Made by a program: the position numbers and the translations under genes. From the NCBI RefSeq assembly GCF_002379365.1, contig NZ_JQIU01000008.1, positions 690,540 through 744,046 of the forward strand: a stretch of 53,507 nt of DNA. Reading direction: 5' to 3'. Of the stretch, positions 9,376 to 18,564 are shown piece by piece (the first letter of the stretch is position 1; each line of letters opens with the position of its first letter). The DNA comes from Brachyspira sp. G79. GTDB lineage: Bacteria; Spirochaetota; Brachyspiria; Brachyspirales; Brachyspiraceae. The notes below the pieces were generated by a model. The model did not search any database. It saw nothing but the letters and a program-made list of their open reading frames with translations, and was not told the DNA's origin.

Positions 9376-9543
9376 TTATATAATCTAAAAATAAATAACA
9401 TAGCTCTTCAATTTTGTATTTTTATATAGTTAATATTAAAATAATAAAAGCACTTGCTGTTTGCGTAAATATAAAACATATTTTATAAAAAATTGTATTA
9501 CTAATTTTTTAAAACACATTTAAAACTTATATAATTATTTATA

Positions 9544-9587
9544 ATAAAAGAGCTGACAACTCAAATAGTAAGTCATCAGCTTTTATT
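9544..9587 (-). terminator. Intrinsic terminator of the pgsA operon
   Basis: On the minus strand AAAAGCTGATGACT pairs with AGTTGTCAGCTCTTTT, followed by a T-rich run. It lies 30 bases after the pgsA stop. Confidence 0.75.
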
Positions 9588-9618
9588 ATAATACTAAAAA
9601 TTAATTAAATGAGTTAAA

Positions 9619-10176
9619 TTATTTTTTAGTCGACTTTCCAGTTATTAAAGGCATATAATCAAAGAATGAATATATAGTTATTATTGTAACTACTAATAAA
9701 CTATAGTATATTATTTCATTATAAGGTAAAACTATAGAAGTATGCTTTAATATTTTTATTAAGAATATTATAACAACAGCCGCAGCCCTTGAAGCTGTTT
9801 TTAATTTTCCGCTAAACTTGGCTGCAACAGCAAAGCCTTTAAGCCCTCCTAATATTCTTATAAACATAGAAAACATATCCCTATAAAGCGAAATTATATA
9901 CATCCATATAGGCATAGAACCTTCATACAAAAATATCGTAAACATAGTTATATGAAATACAGTATCCGCAAAAGGATCTAATACCTTACCTAAATCACTA
10001 ACTAAATTCAGTTTTCTAGCCATAGCCCCATCTAAAGCATCAGTTATCTCCAATAATATAAGAAATATCAAAGCAAGTACTGCACTTATCATAGAATTAT
10101 AAAAATATAAAAATATAACAAGCGGTGATAAAACTATTCTGCTAATACTTAGTAAATTAGGTATTTGCTTTTTCAT
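9619..10176 (-). CDS. pgsA: CDP-diacylglycerol--glycerol-3-phosphate 3-phosphatidyltransferase
   Basis: 185-residue integral membrane enzyme of the CDP-alcohol phosphatidyltransferase family, which joins CDP-diacylglycerol and glycerol 3-phosphate in the first committed step to phosphatidylglycerol. The full catalytic signature is present: D46-x2-D49-G50-x2-A53-R54-x8-G63-x3-D67-x3-D71. About six hydrophobic segments and the length match PgsA. It is the last gene of the operon with the DUF4340 protein and ABC-2 exporter, 22 bases after DUF4340. Other CDP-alcohol transferases share the signature, but the DPFAD ending and size favour PgsA. Confidence 0.88.
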   Translation of the reverse strand: MKKQIPNLLSISRIVLSPLVIFLYFYNSMISAVLALIFLILLEITDALDGAMARKLNLVSDLGKVLDPFADTVFHITMFTIFLYEGSMPIWMYIISLYRDMFSMFIRILGGLKGFAVAAKFSGKLKTASRAAAVVIIFLIKILKHTSIVLPYNEIIYYSLLVVTIITIYSFFDYMPLITGKSTKK

Positions 10177-10198
10177 AATTTGCTCCTATAATATAAAA

Positions 10199-11215
10199 TT
10201 ATTGCTGAATATTTTCATCTAATCTAATATTATCATCTTCTGTCATATCTGTATCATTATTAGCAGCGTTTTGTTCATCTTCTTCTGTTTTTATGTAGTA
10301 GCTTCTGTCACGCATAGCAGCAGCATATATAGAATAATCAACTTCATATATTATTCCGCTTTCTGGTTTTACATATACTCTGTTATCATTATTATCGTAT
10401 ACTATTTCATAGCTTTTTTTGGTATTATCTTCCATATATACTGTAACTGCTGCATCTGGTATTCTAAATAATCTCTCCAAATATTTTATCATATTATCAT
10501 CATATACAAATCCTGCTGCCTTAACTAAAGATAAAGTTTCAAAATCTCTATAAGCCTTATCTAAGTTGATCTCTTCCTCTACTCCGTCAACAGCCCAATT
10601 AGTTCGGTTTTCTTTTCTTATAATATTAGTATAATCTCTTACATTGCTTTCTGTTTTGATTACTGAATCTATATATATAGGTCTGTCAAATATCTGTTTA
10701 TCTCTTAGCATATCAATAGTTTTTTTAAGTGCCTCTATATATATAAGCTCAACACTGAAATATTCATCATTATATTTTACATAGTATCTTTCTTCATCTG
10801 GAGTTTTATTTCCAACAAATATCTTATACTCCTTATTTCCTTCCCAAACTGTAAACTCATTACTTGGATTTTCAAGTCCGAATGATTCAAGCTCAGTAAG
10901 ATTAGTAATAGTCATGTCAATATTAAGTGTATTAAAGTTTTTAACATTAGCAAAAGCCTCTAACTGATCTATTTTATAATTATTAGAAGGCGAAATTACC
11001 TTCCAAGTTTCATCTATTTTTTCTACTATAATAGGTTCTTTAGCATATTTTAATTCATATTTTGTAACATTTGTTTCATTAAGTTCAAAAAGCTGAGTTC
11101 TAGGCTTATTGGCTTCAATTTGTATACGTTTTTGTTTTGTAGTAATAAAAGCTATAACACTTATTGCAGCTAATATCACGAGTAAAACTATAATTTTAGT
11201 AATATTCTTTTTCAT
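10199..11215 (-). CDS. DUF4340 domain protein, partner of ABC-2 exporter
   Basis: 338 residues with one N-terminal membrane segment (about 7-25) and a large soluble domain outside the membrane. The order of short motifs (KYELKYAKEPIIVEKIDETWKV, FGLENPSNEFTV, FVGNKTPDEERYYVKY) fits the DUF4340 family, which is usually found in GldF/GldG-type ABC loci. The C-terminus is acidic and low in complexity (DEQNAANNDTDMTEDDN). It follows the permease gene after 41 bases. Its role in the exporter is unknown. A GldG-type extracellular subunit, commonly found between permease and DUF4340, is absent here. Confidence 0.78.
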   Translation of the reverse strand: MKKNITKIIVLLVILAAISVIAFITTKQKRIQIEANKPRTQLFELNETNVTKYELKYAKEPIIVEKIDETWKVISPSNNYKIDQLEAFANVKNFNTLNIDMTITNLTELESFGLENPSNEFTVWEGNKEYKIFVGNKTPDEERYYVKYNDEYFSVELIYIEALKKTIDMLRDKQIFDRPIYIDSVIKTESNVRDYTNIIRKENRTNWAVDGVEEEINLDKAYRDFETLSLVKAAGFVYDDNMIKYLERLFRIPDAAVTVYMEDNTKKSYEIVYDNNDNRVYVKPESGIIYEVDYSIYAAAMRDRSYYIKTEEDEQNAANNDTDMTEDDNIRLDENIQQ

Positions 11216-11256
11216 TTATATAATCCCTATTTTAATTTAATTTCTAATATCGTAAA

Positions 11257-12000
11257 TTATTTTCTATTTTCCAGCATAATATTTGATAAATACAAAAATA
11301 TTACTGTAACGGACAAGAAATAAACAATATCTCTCAAATCTAATACTCCTCTTGCAATATTAGCAAAATGATAATCACCGCTTATAACTTCTATAATATT
11401 AACAGAGGCTGGAAAAAGCAAAGTTAAATACCTTAAAAACATGTTTAATGATATCATAATAGCAAGCCCTACTATCAAAGCTACAATCTGATTTTTAGTA
11501 GTTGATGAGGCAAATATACCAATAGCACATAATGCCATAATAAGAAACACGCTTCCTATATACCCAGCTATTACAGGACCTATATCAAGTCTTCCTAAAA
11601 ACATTAATGTTATAGGATATAGTATAGTAGGAATTAAGGCAAAAAGCATAAATATGACAGCTGATAAAAATTTGCCTATTATAATTTCTAAAGGCGAAAC
11701 TGACTGAGTACTTATAAGCTCATAAGAACCGCTTGAAAACTCACTTGATAATAAACCCATTGTTATAGGAGGTATTATTAAAGATAGTATTAAAGGCAGA
11801 ATGCTGAAGAAATCCTGCATATCATTCTGCTGAAGTATAAAAAATCTTGAGAAAAAATATACTCCGCTTACTATCAAAAATATTGCTGAAAATATATATG
11901 CTATAGGCGAAAAGAAAATATGTCTTAATTCTTTTTTTAGTATAACAATAGATTTATTTATAATATGATTTATTTTACTTACTGAAAAAACATTCTCCAC
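11257..12000 (-). CDS. ABC-2 type transporter permease (GldF-like)
   Basis: 247 residues with six predicted membrane helices, the typical ABC-2 permease fold. The motif SSEFSSGSYELISTQSVSPLEIIIGKFLSA is the GldF/NosY-type cytoplasmic loop, quoted here in part: EFSSGSYELI. The start is GTG at 12000, directly after the TAA of the ATPase gene. AAAGGAG sits nine bases upstream inside the ATPase coding end, so the two genes are translationally linked. It forms the membrane pore for the ATPase encoded upstream. Cargo unknown. Confidence 0.83.
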   Translation of the reverse strand: MENVFSVSKINHIINKSIVILKKELRHIFFSPIAYIFSAIFLIVSGVYFFSRFFILQQNDMQDFFSILPLILSLIIPPITMGLLSSEFSSGSYELISTQSVSPLEIIIGKFLSAVIFMLFALIPTILYPITLMFLGRLDIGPVIAGYIGSVFLIMALCAIGIFASSTTKNQIVALIVGLAIMISLNMFLRYLTLLFPASVNIIEVISGDYHFANIARGVLDLRDIVYFLSVTVIFLYLSNIMLENRK

Positions 12001-12948
12001 TTATTTATCTCCTTTTGTAAGTGTATGGAACACCTCTTCTAAATTTTCTCTTTCTTTCATCATTTCATATATTATCCAATCTGTACTTTTTATAAATGAG
12101 TAAATTTTCTCTCTAGGCTCTTCATCATTAGAATAAACTACTATATCTTTCAAATTATCATTGTTTTCTATTTTCACATCATAAACATTTTCTATTTTTT
12201 TTAGTTTTTCTATTATTTTATTATTATCATCATTAGTTTTAATAGATAATTTTATTCTTGAAGATATTTTATTTTCTTTACCGTTATTTAAAGTTAAATG
12301 TTTAGGGTCAGCATCTGCAATGACATTACCCTGATTAATAATTATAGCCCTAGAACAAGTAGCTTCAACTTCGCTTAATATATGAGTTGATATAAGTACA
12401 GTTTTTTCTTTACCTAATTCTTTTATAAGCTCTCTTATTTCAACTATCTGATTTGGGTCAAGCCCATTTGTAGGTTCATCTAATATAAGTATTTTAGGAT
12501 CATGGATTATAGCCCCTGCAATACCAACTCTCTGCTTATAACCCTTTGAAAGCTCCCCTATTGATTTTGATATAACATCTTTCAAACTGCATGCTTCTAC
12601 GACATATTTTAGTCTTTCATTTAATCTGCTTCTTTCAAGTTCTTGTATCTCAGCCATATAAACTAGATAATCAAACACACTCATATCATCATAAAGCGGT
12701 GCTGATTCTGGTAAATATCCTATAATTTTTTTTACTTCCATCTCATTATCTAATATGCTTTTTCCGTCAATAACAGCATTTCCGCTTGTAGGAGAAAGAT
12801 AACAGGTAAGTATTCTCAAAGTAGTAGACTTTCCAGCACCATTAGGACCTAATATTCCTACTATTTCACCTGCATTTATTTCAAAACTCACGCCTTTCAA
12901 AGCATGAAAATCACCATAGTATTTACTTAAATTTTCTACTGATATCAT
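12001..12948 (-). CDS. ABC transporter ATP-binding protein (GldA/NatA-like)
   Basis: 315 residues. Nucleotide-binding domain in the first 220 residues with Walker A GPNGAGKST (about 36-44), signature LSKGYKQR, and Walker B ILILDEPTNGLDP. A C-terminal extension of about 95 residues with alternating charged strands is typical of ABC-2 exporter ATPases. It energises the adjacent permease. It is the first gene of the operon, with a promoter at 13013-13040. Confidence 0.88.
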   Translation of the reverse strand: MISVENLSKYYGDFHALKGVSFEINAGEIVGILGPNGAGKSTTLRILTCYLSPTSGNAVIDGKSILDNEMEVKKIIGYLPESAPLYDDMSVFDYLVYMAEIQELERSRLNERLKYVVEACSLKDVISKSIGELSKGYKQRVGIAGAIIHDPKILILDEPTNGLDPNQIVEIRELIKELGKEKTVLISTHILSEVEATCSRAIIINQGNVIADADPKHLTLNNGKENKISSRIKLSIKTNDDNNKIIEKLKKIENVYDVKIENNDNLKDIVVYSNDEEPREKIYSFIKSTDWIIYEMMKERENLEEVFHTLTKGDK

Positions 12949-13012
12949 TTTATTCCTTTTACATACTAAATAAATATTAAATAAAATAATTTTATTTATG
13001 AATTAAAAAAAC

Positions 13013-13040
13013 ATTATAATATATATAAAGTAAAAAACAA
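13013..13040 (-). promoter_or_regulatory. Predicted promoter of the ABC-2 / pgsA operon
   Basis: On the minus strand TTGTTT (13040-13035) and TATAAT (13018-13013) with a 16-base spacer, about 65 bases upstream of the ATPase start. Confidence 0.5.
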
Positions 13041-13153
13041 TAATACATTTTAATTAACTTTGTTTAAGAGCCATAAATATTGCACACTTTTTAGTTTAAA
13101 AAAATCAGATATTTCTTATAATTTAAATTAACACAAATAAAAAAAGAATACCT

Positions 13154-13725
13154 ATGAAACAATATAATACAAATCAGAAAAAAAAGATAGTATTAATTAT
13201 TAATAAACTTAAAAATAAAAGAATTCAAAATTTAATATTAGTATTCGAACTTATTACTATTGGAAGAAAAAATTCGAAGAAACATATGCTATATAAAATA
13301 AAAGCATGAAACCAAAAAATAGTCCTAATAAGGTTAAGAAGCGTACCTCTGCTAAAAAATTTAAAATTAATAAAAAGTACACTTTTTTACTAAAATACGC
13401 TATTATCAGTTAACGACGGTTAATTTAACTATAAGAATATAATTTATATACTGAAAAAACACCAGAAATCATTATTGATTTTATCAATCATATGCTTAAA
13501 TATTTTCCTTTTCGTATTTATTGTATTCAGACAGACAATGGTACAAAATTTACTTACAGAAAAATTTTATTTGAAAGAGAACACACATTATATATATTTT
13601 ATAAAAAGAAACATATTCAGGAGTTTATAGCCCAGCTACAAAGTGACCTGTAGGTTTCTTCATCTTGGTATAATTGGGTAGTAGAAAGCACAATCACTGC
13701 TGCCAGAAAAAAATTTATGACTTTA
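13154..13725 (+). pseudogene. Decayed DDE transposase (IS481/IS3-like integrase core)
   Basis: No long open frame, but fragments in different frames read as a transposase. The start MKQYNTNQKKK is followed, after a frame change, by RTYYYWKKKFEETYA (about 13250-13300) and KRTSAKKFKINKKYTF (about 13336-13385). Last comes TEKTPEIIIDFINHMLKYFP, continuing to YCIQTDNGTKFTY (about 13450-13557). The QTDNGxxFT segment is the second catalytic Asp region of the rve/DDE integrase core. Stops and frameshifts break every part. No inverted repeats or target duplication remain that I can see. This is an old, inactive insertion. Confidence 0.72.
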
Positions 13726-13748
13726 TAATCAGTAATTAACTTTAGAGA

Positions 13749-14070
13749 AAGCTAATCAAAAATGTGGAAGAAGTACTTTCGGTCTTGATGCTTCAGGATG
13801 TGTTATGAAATATTTATAAGAAATAAATATTGGTTTTGATGTAGGAATTACAAAGGGGCTTTAGTTTGTTAGTATTGTATATTTGATTTATGTGTTTGTG
13901 ATTATAGAGTACATCCTTATATTAATATGAGTATTGGAAATATTAATGCTAGTTTGGATTCAGTTGGAACTTTTGCGGCAACGGTTATGTGTAGGGCTAT
14001 TAATAATACTGTAAAAAGTGCTGAGCATTCTTATGATTTTAAATCTTATGATAATATACTAAAAAATTAA
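13749..14070 (+). pseudogene. Remnant of a P1-family (DmpA-type) peptidase gene
   Basis: The frame from about 13752 reads CGRSTFGLDASGCVMKYL, stop, EINIGFDVGITK, which matches the P1/S58 peptidase pattern GGSAFGLDAA-GVM-YLEE-IGFDVGVTK. After a frame change, CIFDLCVCDYRVHPY (about 13878-13922) matches the next family block (LFDL-GD-RP). The sequence then jumps to INASLDSVGTFAATVMCRAI, followed by NNTVKSAEHSYDFKSY, which is the family's C-terminal block containing the region around the nucleophile (VNVVGTLAADVMA-AI-NAVKSAE). About half the gene has been deleted and stops are present, so it is not functional. Confidence 0.7.
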
Positions 14071-14344
14071 AAAATTAATTTAAATATTTTATTAAAAACA
14101 AACTAGAAGTGATTATTAAATTTGCACTTGTAGTTTTTTAATTTTGTTTATTGAAAAAATAGATTTTTGCGACGGGTAAGCAGATAAAATAGATTAATAA
14201 AAAACACTAAATCCAAGTATTTTTGCAACTTTTTTTGAAGAAAAAAATTGATGAAAGATTTAATATTACAAATACTCAAATATTTATAATATATACCTAA
14301 AAAATATAGTTTTTCAAAAATAAAATTATATTTTTTTTATTTCT

Positions 14345-14480
14345 GGAACTTTGCTGTGAAGTACACAATTGTACACACTCCCAGTTCTTTTGTGACGCTG
14401 TACCGCGACTAAAACATAAGTATAATCATACATTTAAAACTTGTATAATTAATAATACTTTATCCTATAATAAGTTCATT
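14345..14480 (+). repeat. Copy 2 of the dispersed intergenic repeat family (diverged)
   Basis: The GC-richer core ATTGTACACACTCCCAGTTC followed by TTTTGTGACGCTGTACC resembles GGTTGTACGCCCAAACTTC followed by TTTTGCTGTCCGCTCTGC at about 42662-42710. A following CATTTAAAACTTGTATAATT stretch parallels the AT-rich flank of other copies. Ends cannot be fixed. Confidence 0.35.
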
Positions 14481-14555
14481 TATAAATAAGTAAAATTTGA
14501 CAAAATATAATTGTTTAGGTATAAATATAAGATTATACAGTTTACTCAAAAAATT

Positions 14556-15251
14556 TTAATTTTGACCATAGTATGAATTTTTTCCATGTTTTCTGAAATA
14601 ATGTTTATCAAGCAAATACTGTTCTACTCTTGTTATTTCAGGGTTAATCTGTATAGTTCTGTAAGCCATTTTAGCTACTTCTTCAAGTACAACAGCATTA
14701 TGTACTGCATTATGAACATCTTTACCCCAAGCAAAAGGTCCATGAGATGATAATATTATTCCGGGTATATCCATAGGATTAATCTTTCTTTCTTTTAAAG
14801 TCTCTATTATAACTAATCCAGTATTTTTTTCATAATCCGATTCTATCTCTTTTTTAGTTAAAGCTCTGGCACAAGGTATATCTCCATAGAAATAATCTGC
14901 ATGAGTTGTTCCGAATGCTTTTATATCTTTTCTTGCTTGTGCCCAACTAGCAGCATAACTTGAATGAGTATGAACTACAGCACCTATTTCTGGAAAAGCC
15001 TTATACAATTCTATATGAGTAGCAGTATCAGATGACGGCTTATACTTGCCTTCTTTTTTATTTCCTTCTAAATCCAATACAACCATATCATCAAATTTCA
15101 TTGTATCATAATCAACACCGCTTGGTTTTATAGCGAAAAGACCGCTTTCTCTGTCAATACCGCTTACATTACCCCAAGTGTAAATAACTAGATTTCTTCT
15201 TACAAGTTCAATATTACCGTCAAATACTATTTTTTTTAATTCATCAAGCAT
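14556..15251 (-). CDS. araD: L-ribulose-5-phosphate 4-epimerase
   Basis: 231 residues, class II aldolase fold. Converts L-ribulose 5-phosphate to D-xylulose 5-phosphate, the last step of L-arabinose entry into the pentose phosphate pathway. Visible marks are SGxD phosphate-binding residues (KPSGVDYD), the zinc ligands in [13 protein letters not shown] (about 95-107), [18 protein letters not shown], and a third zinc His in [11 protein letters not shown]. Length equals the E. coli enzyme. The last gene of the arabinose operon, 92 bases after araA, with a strong hairpin in that gap. Start ATG at 15251. Confidence 0.95.
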   Translation of the reverse strand: MLDELKKIVFDGNIELVRRNLVIYTWGNVSGIDRESGLFAIKPSGVDYDTMKFDDMVVLDLEGNKKEGKYKPSSDTATHIELYKAFPEIGAVVHTHSSYAASWAQARKDIKAFGTTHADYFYGDIPCARALTKKEIESDYEKNTGLVIIETLKERKINPMDIPGIILSSHGPFAWGKDVHNAVHNAVVLEEVAKMAYRTIQINPEITRVEQYLLDKHYFRKHGKNSYYGQN

Positions 15252-15281
15252 ATGTATGCCCCTTTAATGATTATAAGATAT

Positions 15282-15325
15282 ATTTTCTATTATGAAATAA
15301 ATAATATATTATCATAATAGAAAAT
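15282..15325 (-). promoter_or_regulatory. Perfect 14-bp inverted repeat in the araA-araD gap
   Basis: ATTTTCTATTATGA (15282-15295) and TCATAATAGAAAAT (15312-15325) are exact reverse complements around a 16-base AT-rich loop. There is no T-run after it, so it does not look like an intrinsic terminator. A likely role is an mRNA-stabilising or processing hairpin between araA and araD, or a binding site for a dimeric regulator. Confidence 0.6.
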
Positions 15326-15343
15326 AAATATCATATAATAATA

Positions 15344-16837
15344 TTATCTCATATTCCAATAAGCTTCATTCCATCTCATTTCTTTTCTAAATTCATTAAT
15401 TTTAGTATTTTCATCTATTACCAAAAGTTCTATTTGAGCAATTTCAGCATAGTCTGTTAAATAATCAACATTAATTGCATTAGAATAAACAGTATGATGC
15501 CCGCCTCCAGCCAATATCCAAGCCTCAGCAGCAGTAGTTAAATTAGGTGCTGGTTTCCAAAGCACTCTAGCCACAGGCAATTTAGGGAATTTATTTTCTT
15601 CTATTTTGACAGCATTAACTACATTAACTGACATTCTGAATCTATTTTTCATTTCTACTATTGAAGTACATAAAGCAGGACCAGCCTGACCATTAAATAC
15701 TAAACGTGCAGGTGCTTCTTTATCACCTATACCAAGTTCATGAACTTCTATATTAGGCTTAGACTCTGCTATAGAAGGACAAACTTCAAGCATATGAGCT
15801 CCTAAATTCATCATATTATTTTCTTCAAAATGATAAGTATAGTCTTCCATAAAAGAAGTGCCGCCTTTCAAACCATTACCCATAACTTTTATAGTTCTCA
15901 CCAAAGCAGATAATTTCCAATCACCTTCAGCACCAAATCCGTATCCGTCTTCCATTAATCTTTGAGTAGCAAGACCTGGTAATTGTTTCATTCCATACAA
16001 ATCTTGGAATGTATTTGTAAATGCTTTTGCATTTTTATCTTTTAAAAATGCTCTTATAGCTATTTCTGTTTTAGCCTGTTCTTTTATATGAGATATTGTA
16101 TATTCTTTATTATCTCCATAAACTATATTATAAGTATCTTCATACTCTTTCATAAGTTTATCTATTTCAGCATCAGTAACCTGACTCATATATTTTACTA
16201 AATCACCAACAGCATAATACTGAACAGACCAGCCGAATTTTATCATAGCCTCAACTTTATCACCATCAGTAACAGCAACATCTCTCATATTATCGCCGAA
16301 TCTTACAATAGTCATGTCCGTACCGTCAATATAAGCAACAGCAGCTCTCATCCATACAGCTATTCTATTCTGTACATTTTTACTAGACCAGTGCCCTGCT
16401 ATAACTTTACGAGGTATATTCATTCTTGATGTAGCAAAACCAAATTCTCTGTCGCCATGTGCAGATTGATTTAAATTCATAAAATCCATATCTATTTTGT
16501 CATAAGGTATTTCTACATTGAACTGAGTATTTAATTCAAGCATAGGTTTCTTTAATACACTGAGCCCTTTTATCCAAGTTTTTGCTGGGGAAAATGTATG
16601 CATCCAGCATATTACCCCTGCACAATTAACGCTTGAATTTGCTTCATTTAATTGTGCTAATATTTTATCAGAATCTGTCAATATTTCTTTACATACCACT
16701 TTATATGGAAGTCCGCTATTATTTAACGCTTCTGCTATTTTTTTTGAATTAGCTCTTACATCTTTTAAAGTTTCTTCTCCATATAAATACTGACTGCCTG
16801 TCAAAAACCAAAATTCATATTTAGATAAATCTATCAT
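15344..16837 (-). CDS. araA: L-arabinose isomerase
   Basis: 497 residues, interconverts L-arabinose and L-ribulose using Mn2+. The start is ATG at 16837 (MIDLSKYEFWFLTGSQ), with GGAGG nine bases upstream. The frame extends six codons further to a TTG, but that extension contains the ribosome-binding site. Family marks include FWFLTGSQYLYGEE at the N-terminus, MHTFSPAKTW near residue 85, the metal-site region FGAEGDWKLSA (Glu near 305), a second Glu in FMEDYTYHF, and the C-terminal AGGGHHTVYS. Length matches E. coli AraA (500). It lies 19 bases after araB. Confidence 0.96.
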   Translation of the reverse strand: MIDLSKYEFWFLTGSQYLYGEETLKDVRANSKKIAEALNNSGLPYKVVCKEILTDSDKILAQLNEANSSVNCAGVICWMHTFSPAKTWIKGLSVLKKPMLELNTQFNVEIPYDKIDMDFMNLNQSAHGDREFGFATSRMNIPRKVIAGHWSSKNVQNRIAVWMRAAVAYIDGTDMTIVRFGDNMRDVAVTDGDKVEAMIKFGWSVQYYAVGDLVKYMSQVTDAEIDKLMKEYEDTYNIVYGDNKEYTISHIKEQAKTEIAIRAFLKDKNAKAFTNTFQDLYGMKQLPGLATQRLMEDGYGFGAEGDWKLSALVRTIKVMGNGLKGGTSFMEDYTYHFEENNMMNLGAHMLEVCPSIAESKPNIEVHELGIGDKEAPARLVFNGQAGPALCTSIVEMKNRFRMSVNVVNAVKIEENKFPKLPVARVLWKPAPNLTTAAEAWILAGGGHHTVYSNAINVDYLTDYAEIAQIELLVIDENTKINEFRKEMRWNEAYWNMR

Positions 16838-16856
16838 AATACTTATCCTCCACAAA

Positions 16857-18533
16857 TTAATTATTATTAATTAATTTCTCACTAAAATTAGCAAGCTCTT
16901 TATATTTTTTGTATAATATTTCATATACTTTTACATTTTCTTCTATAGGCTTATGCACTCTGTCTATTCCAGCAGACAAAGCATTTTGAGCCTCAAAAAC
17001 ACTATCATATAAACCATAAGCCTTAGCCGCAAATACAGCAGCCCCAATAGCAGGAGCCTGATCGCCTTTAGTTACATATATTTCTCTATTTGTAACATCC
17101 GCCAATATCTGCATTCCCAATACACTTTTTCTAGCAACACCGCCTATAGCCATAACTTTTTTAATCTCTATACCGCCATCTTCAAAACATTCTATTATAG
17201 CCCTAGCTCCATATGCTGTTGACTCTAAAAGCATTTTCATAAAAATAGGAGCATCTACCCCTAATGACATTCCAAATATAGAAGCTTTTAAATTTTGATT
17301 AGCAAAAGGAGTTCTCCTTCCATTAATCCAATCCACAGCAAAAGGAGAGTCTTCTGTTGTTTTTATTTTACTAGCCTCTTCTTCTAATAAAGGCAGTATT
17401 TTCTTCTCAAACATTTCTGTCTCTTCTTCAGATGTTTTTAATATATTTTTATAAGGCCACATTAACAAACTTCTAAACCAAGAATAATAATCCCCATAAG
17501 CAGACTGACCTGCTTCATAACCTATATATCCTTCAACAACAGAACTATCTACCTGACCGCATATTCCTTTTACTAACTTTTCTTCCCCGTTTGGTAAATT
17601 TCCAATAGTAACATCGCAGGTGGAAGTACCTATACTTTTTACCAAAACTCCTACATCAACCAAACCGCCTACAGCACCTATATGTGCATCATAAGCTCCT
17701 ACACATACTAATATACCTTCATTAAGTCCTAATTTATCAGCCCATTCTTTTGTTAAATATCCCTCAATAGTTTCAGTTGAATATGTTTCAATTCCTAATG
17801 ATTCTCTTATATCGCCTAGTTTAGAATCGAATTTATCAAAGAAACTTCTAGGCGGATATCCTCCCCAGCTTTTATGCCACATGCATTTATGACCTGCTGC
17901 ACATCTGCTTCTTTTTATAGTGTTTGGATTTGTATTTCCGCATAATACCGCTGTTATCCAATCGCAATGCTCCATAACTGTATACACTGCTTCTTTTACA
18001 TCTTTATTATTTCTAATCACATGCAAAGTTTTTGCCCAAAACCATTCGGTAGAATAAACTCCTCCAAGATATTGAGTATAATCCACATCATTGCTATGAG
18101 AAACTCTGTTAATCTCATCTGCCTCTTTTACTGAAGTATGATCTTTCCAAAGTATAAACATAGCATCGGGATCATCTTTAAACTTTTCACTCATAGCTAA
18201 AGGCATTCCGTTTTTATCACATAAACATGGAGTAGAGCCAGTTGTATCTATACATATACCTCTAATCTTTTCAGATACATTATTAAAATTTTTATCAGCC
18301 TCTTTAACAGCATTATTAACAGCCTCTGTTAAACTTTCAATATAGTCTAAAGGATGCTGTCTGAATTGGTTTATTTGTTTATTGCAGTAAAGTCCTTTCT
18401 TCCACCTTTGATAATAGCTTACATGACTGCCAACAACGTTTCCATCTCTTGCATCTAAGATAACAACTCTAACAGAATCAGAACCAAAATCTGCCCCTAA
18501 TACATAATGCTCGCCAACATTAAAGTTTTTCAT
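16857..18533 (-). CDS. araB: Ribulokinase
   Basis: 558 residues, FGGY carbohydrate kinase that phosphorylates L-ribulose to L-ribulose 5-phosphate with ATP. The ATG at 18533 (MKNFNVGEHYVLGADFGSDS) is preferred over the TTG at 18548, because the TTG lies within the TTGGAG that serves as ribosome-binding site. Motifs: N-terminal phosphate loop GADFGSDSVRVVI, CIDTTGSTPC, VGAYDAHIGAVGG with the catalytic Asp, and C-terminal AIGGVARKS for ATP binding. Length is typical for AraB, longer than xylulokinase. It lies between the sugar permease and araA in one operon. Confidence 0.94.
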   Translation of the reverse strand: MKNFNVGEHYVLGADFGSDSVRVVILDARDGNVVGSHVSYYQRWKKGLYCNKQINQFRQHPLDYIESLTEAVNNAVKEADKNFNNVSEKIRGICIDTTGSTPCLCDKNGMPLAMSEKFKDDPDAMFILWKDHTSVKEADEINRVSHSNDVDYTQYLGGVYSTEWFWAKTLHVIRNNKDVKEAVYTVMEHCDWITAVLCGNTNPNTIKRSRCAAGHKCMWHKSWGGYPPRSFFDKFDSKLGDIRESLGIETYSTETIEGYLTKEWADKLGLNEGILVCVGAYDAHIGAVGGLVDVGVLVKSIGTSTCDVTIGNLPNGEEKLVKGICGQVDSSVVEGYIGYEAGQSAYGDYYSWFRSLLMWPYKNILKTSEEETEMFEKKILPLLEEEASKIKTTEDSPFAVDWINGRRTPFANQNLKASIFGMSLGVDAPIFMKMLLESTAYGARAIIECFEDGGIEIKKVMAIGGVARKSVLGMQILADVTNREIYVTKGDQAPAIGAAVFAAKAYGLYDSVFEAQNALSAGIDRVHKPIEENVKVYEILYKKYKELANFSEKLINNN

Positions 18534-18564
18534 TTTATTTATCTCCAAAATTAATTAGAATATT

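Larger units (their letters stand above)
9308..9618. other. Intergenic region between convergent genes with two terminators
   Basis: 311 bases between the stops of the symporter (+) and pgsA (-). It contains a terminator for each (9339-9375 and 9544-9587). Between them is AT-rich sequence with no gene that I can see. Confidence 0.6.
12949..14555. other. Gene graveyard between the ABC-2 operon and the arabinose locus
   Basis: 1.6 kb without an intact gene: promoter of the ABC-2 operon, transposase remnant, P1-peptidase remnant, and a diverged copy of the dispersed repeat (about 14345-14480). Bases 14070-14340 are AT-rich with nothing recognisable. Confidence 0.65.

Noticed and set aside
12949-14555. 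Whether the graveyard region is an active insertion sequence or genomic island boundary
   Set aside because: No intact transposase frame, terminal repeats, target duplication, tRNA or integrase is present.
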